Part shown: positions 63,469 through 64,000 of the stretch, one piece after another
Layout: each line of letters opens with the position of its first letter
Position numbering within the stretch: the first letter of the stretch is position 1
Source: Mycoplasma phocoenae
GTDB taxonomy: Bacteria > Bacillota_I > Bacilli_A > Mycoplasmatales > Metamycoplasmataceae
DNA length: 64,000 nt
NCBI RefSeq assembly: GCF_012934855.1
Contig: NZ_CP051481.1
Span: 620,001 to 684,000 of the forward strand
Direction of reading: 5' to 3'
The notes under the pieces: model-generated
What the model saw: the letters and a program-made list of their open reading frames with translations, nothing else
Told to the model about the DNA's origin: nothing
Database searches by the model: none
Position numbers and translations under genes: made by a program

Positions 63469-64000
63469 TTATCAAATTGTTTGGTTGGGATCAATGAAAT
63501 CCGCTTTTTTTTCTTTAACTATTAATAATAAGAACTCACAAGCCATAATCATTGCAATAACATCATTATGGCAATATTCTTTTAATAACTGTTCTTTAAT
63601 GGTTCATTCTTTATCCCCGATTGTTCCACAATAACGTGATATTGTTGTCTCCATAGCCATCATTCCATTTTTAATTTCTAATGTTTTATAAGGCTTTATA
63701 TAATGATCTAAATTAATATTCTTTTTATTAAGGGATACAATTTTTTCAACTAATTTAATTGAAAATTTGCCTTTAAGTTCATAAAGTGAAAAATATTTTT
63801 GCGTACTGTTTTGAAAGGGAATCATAATATCGATTAATTTTTCTTTGAATATCTCATTATACATTTGCGTTGCTAGGTCGATTTTATCTTTATCCATATT
63901 AGCTTTTTGCATATACTTAAGCATTTCGTTAGATCTTACGGATTCATAGCCTTTATTTCAAACTACATAAGCGTCAGCCGATTCTAAATATATATTACTT
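63469..64000 (-). CDS. DUF2779-like protein, C-terminal part (5' end outside window)
   Basis: The last ~177 residues of a protein whose start is beyond the right edge; the frame is open to the edge (LESADAYVVWNKGYESVRS near the window end) and stops at TAA 63469. The segments YVVWNKGYE, FSIKLVEKIVSL, HYIKPYKTLEIKNGMMAM and LLKEYCHNDVIAMIMA match the C-terminal DUF2779 pattern. That domain has an RNase H-like (DnaQ-like) exonuclease look, with the late YC.xD motif as a probable metal ligand. In mollicutes such proteins form large Ureaplasma-type hypothetical families. Function unproven. Confidence 0.62.

Overview
The window is about 64 kb of a very AT-rich mollicute (Mycoplasma-type) chromosome. 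TGA is read as tryptophan throughout: gyrB, dnaX, smc, ftsH, yidC, lgt, proS and most others are intact only under genetic code 4. The gene set (DnaE plus a stand-alone 5'-3' exonuclease, RNase J-type protein, prolipoprotein machinery, HrcA/CIRCE, few regulators, abundant 4-base stop/start overlaps) fits Mycoplasmatales, probably a hominis-group lineage. The lineage call is an inference.

Layout. 1-11.5 kb (+): replication and repair genes (3' end of dnaE, exonuclease, coaE, dnaB-like, dnaI-like), then gap, a YwaF-like membrane protein, the dnaX-ybaB-recR-tmk-holB-rsmI cluster and tRNA-His. 11.7-26.0 kb (-): tdk with a membrane-protein partner; gyrB followed by two choline-kinase-like genes; a putative membrane module (RNase J-like, FtsK-N-like, 626-aa membrane protein, LemA); yaaA, dnaN and dnaA. 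26.0-26.35 kb: probable oriC, followed on + by rpmH-rnpA-yidC. 28.8-36.5 kb (-): a frameshifted surface protein, then recD2-pth-tilS-ftsH. 36.7-44.1 kb: serS-rmuC (+), a DUF2188-like gene and folD (-), a frameshifted gamma-glutamylcyclotransferase-like gene (-), rpe-tsaE-tsaB-tsaD (+). 44.1-55.8 kb (-): rdgB, lpdA, the yloU-fakA-plsX-rnc-smc operon, tRNAs and hrcA-grpE; a small lipoprotein gene lies on +. 55.9-57.3 kb (+): three small two-helix membrane proteins divergent from hrcA across a CIRCE operator. 57.3-64 kb: tRNAs, proS-trxA-Cof hydrolase, an AhpD-like protein, lgt-trxB, four more tRNAs and the 3' part of a DUF2779-like gene.

How the genes fit together. The core is replication initiation (dnaA, dnaN, oriC, gyrB), clamp loading (dnaX, holB), recombination (recR, recD2, rmuC), chromosome organisation (smc), lipid and lipoprotein synthesis (fakA, plsX, lgt, yidC), thiol redox (trxA, trxB, lpdA) and tRNA t6A synthesis (tsaB/D/E).

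A recurring theme is enzyme-family members that have lost the residues defining their chemistry: an RNase J without its metal ligands, a DnaI-like loader without Walker motifs, a double choline-kinase-like protein with HNN in place of HND in both halves, and an FtsK-like membrane anchor without a motor. The most system-like novelty is the CIRCE-flanked trio of two-helix membrane proteins beside hrcA. No CRISPR array, insertion sequence or prophage was seen. All coordinates and reading frames were worked out by eye.
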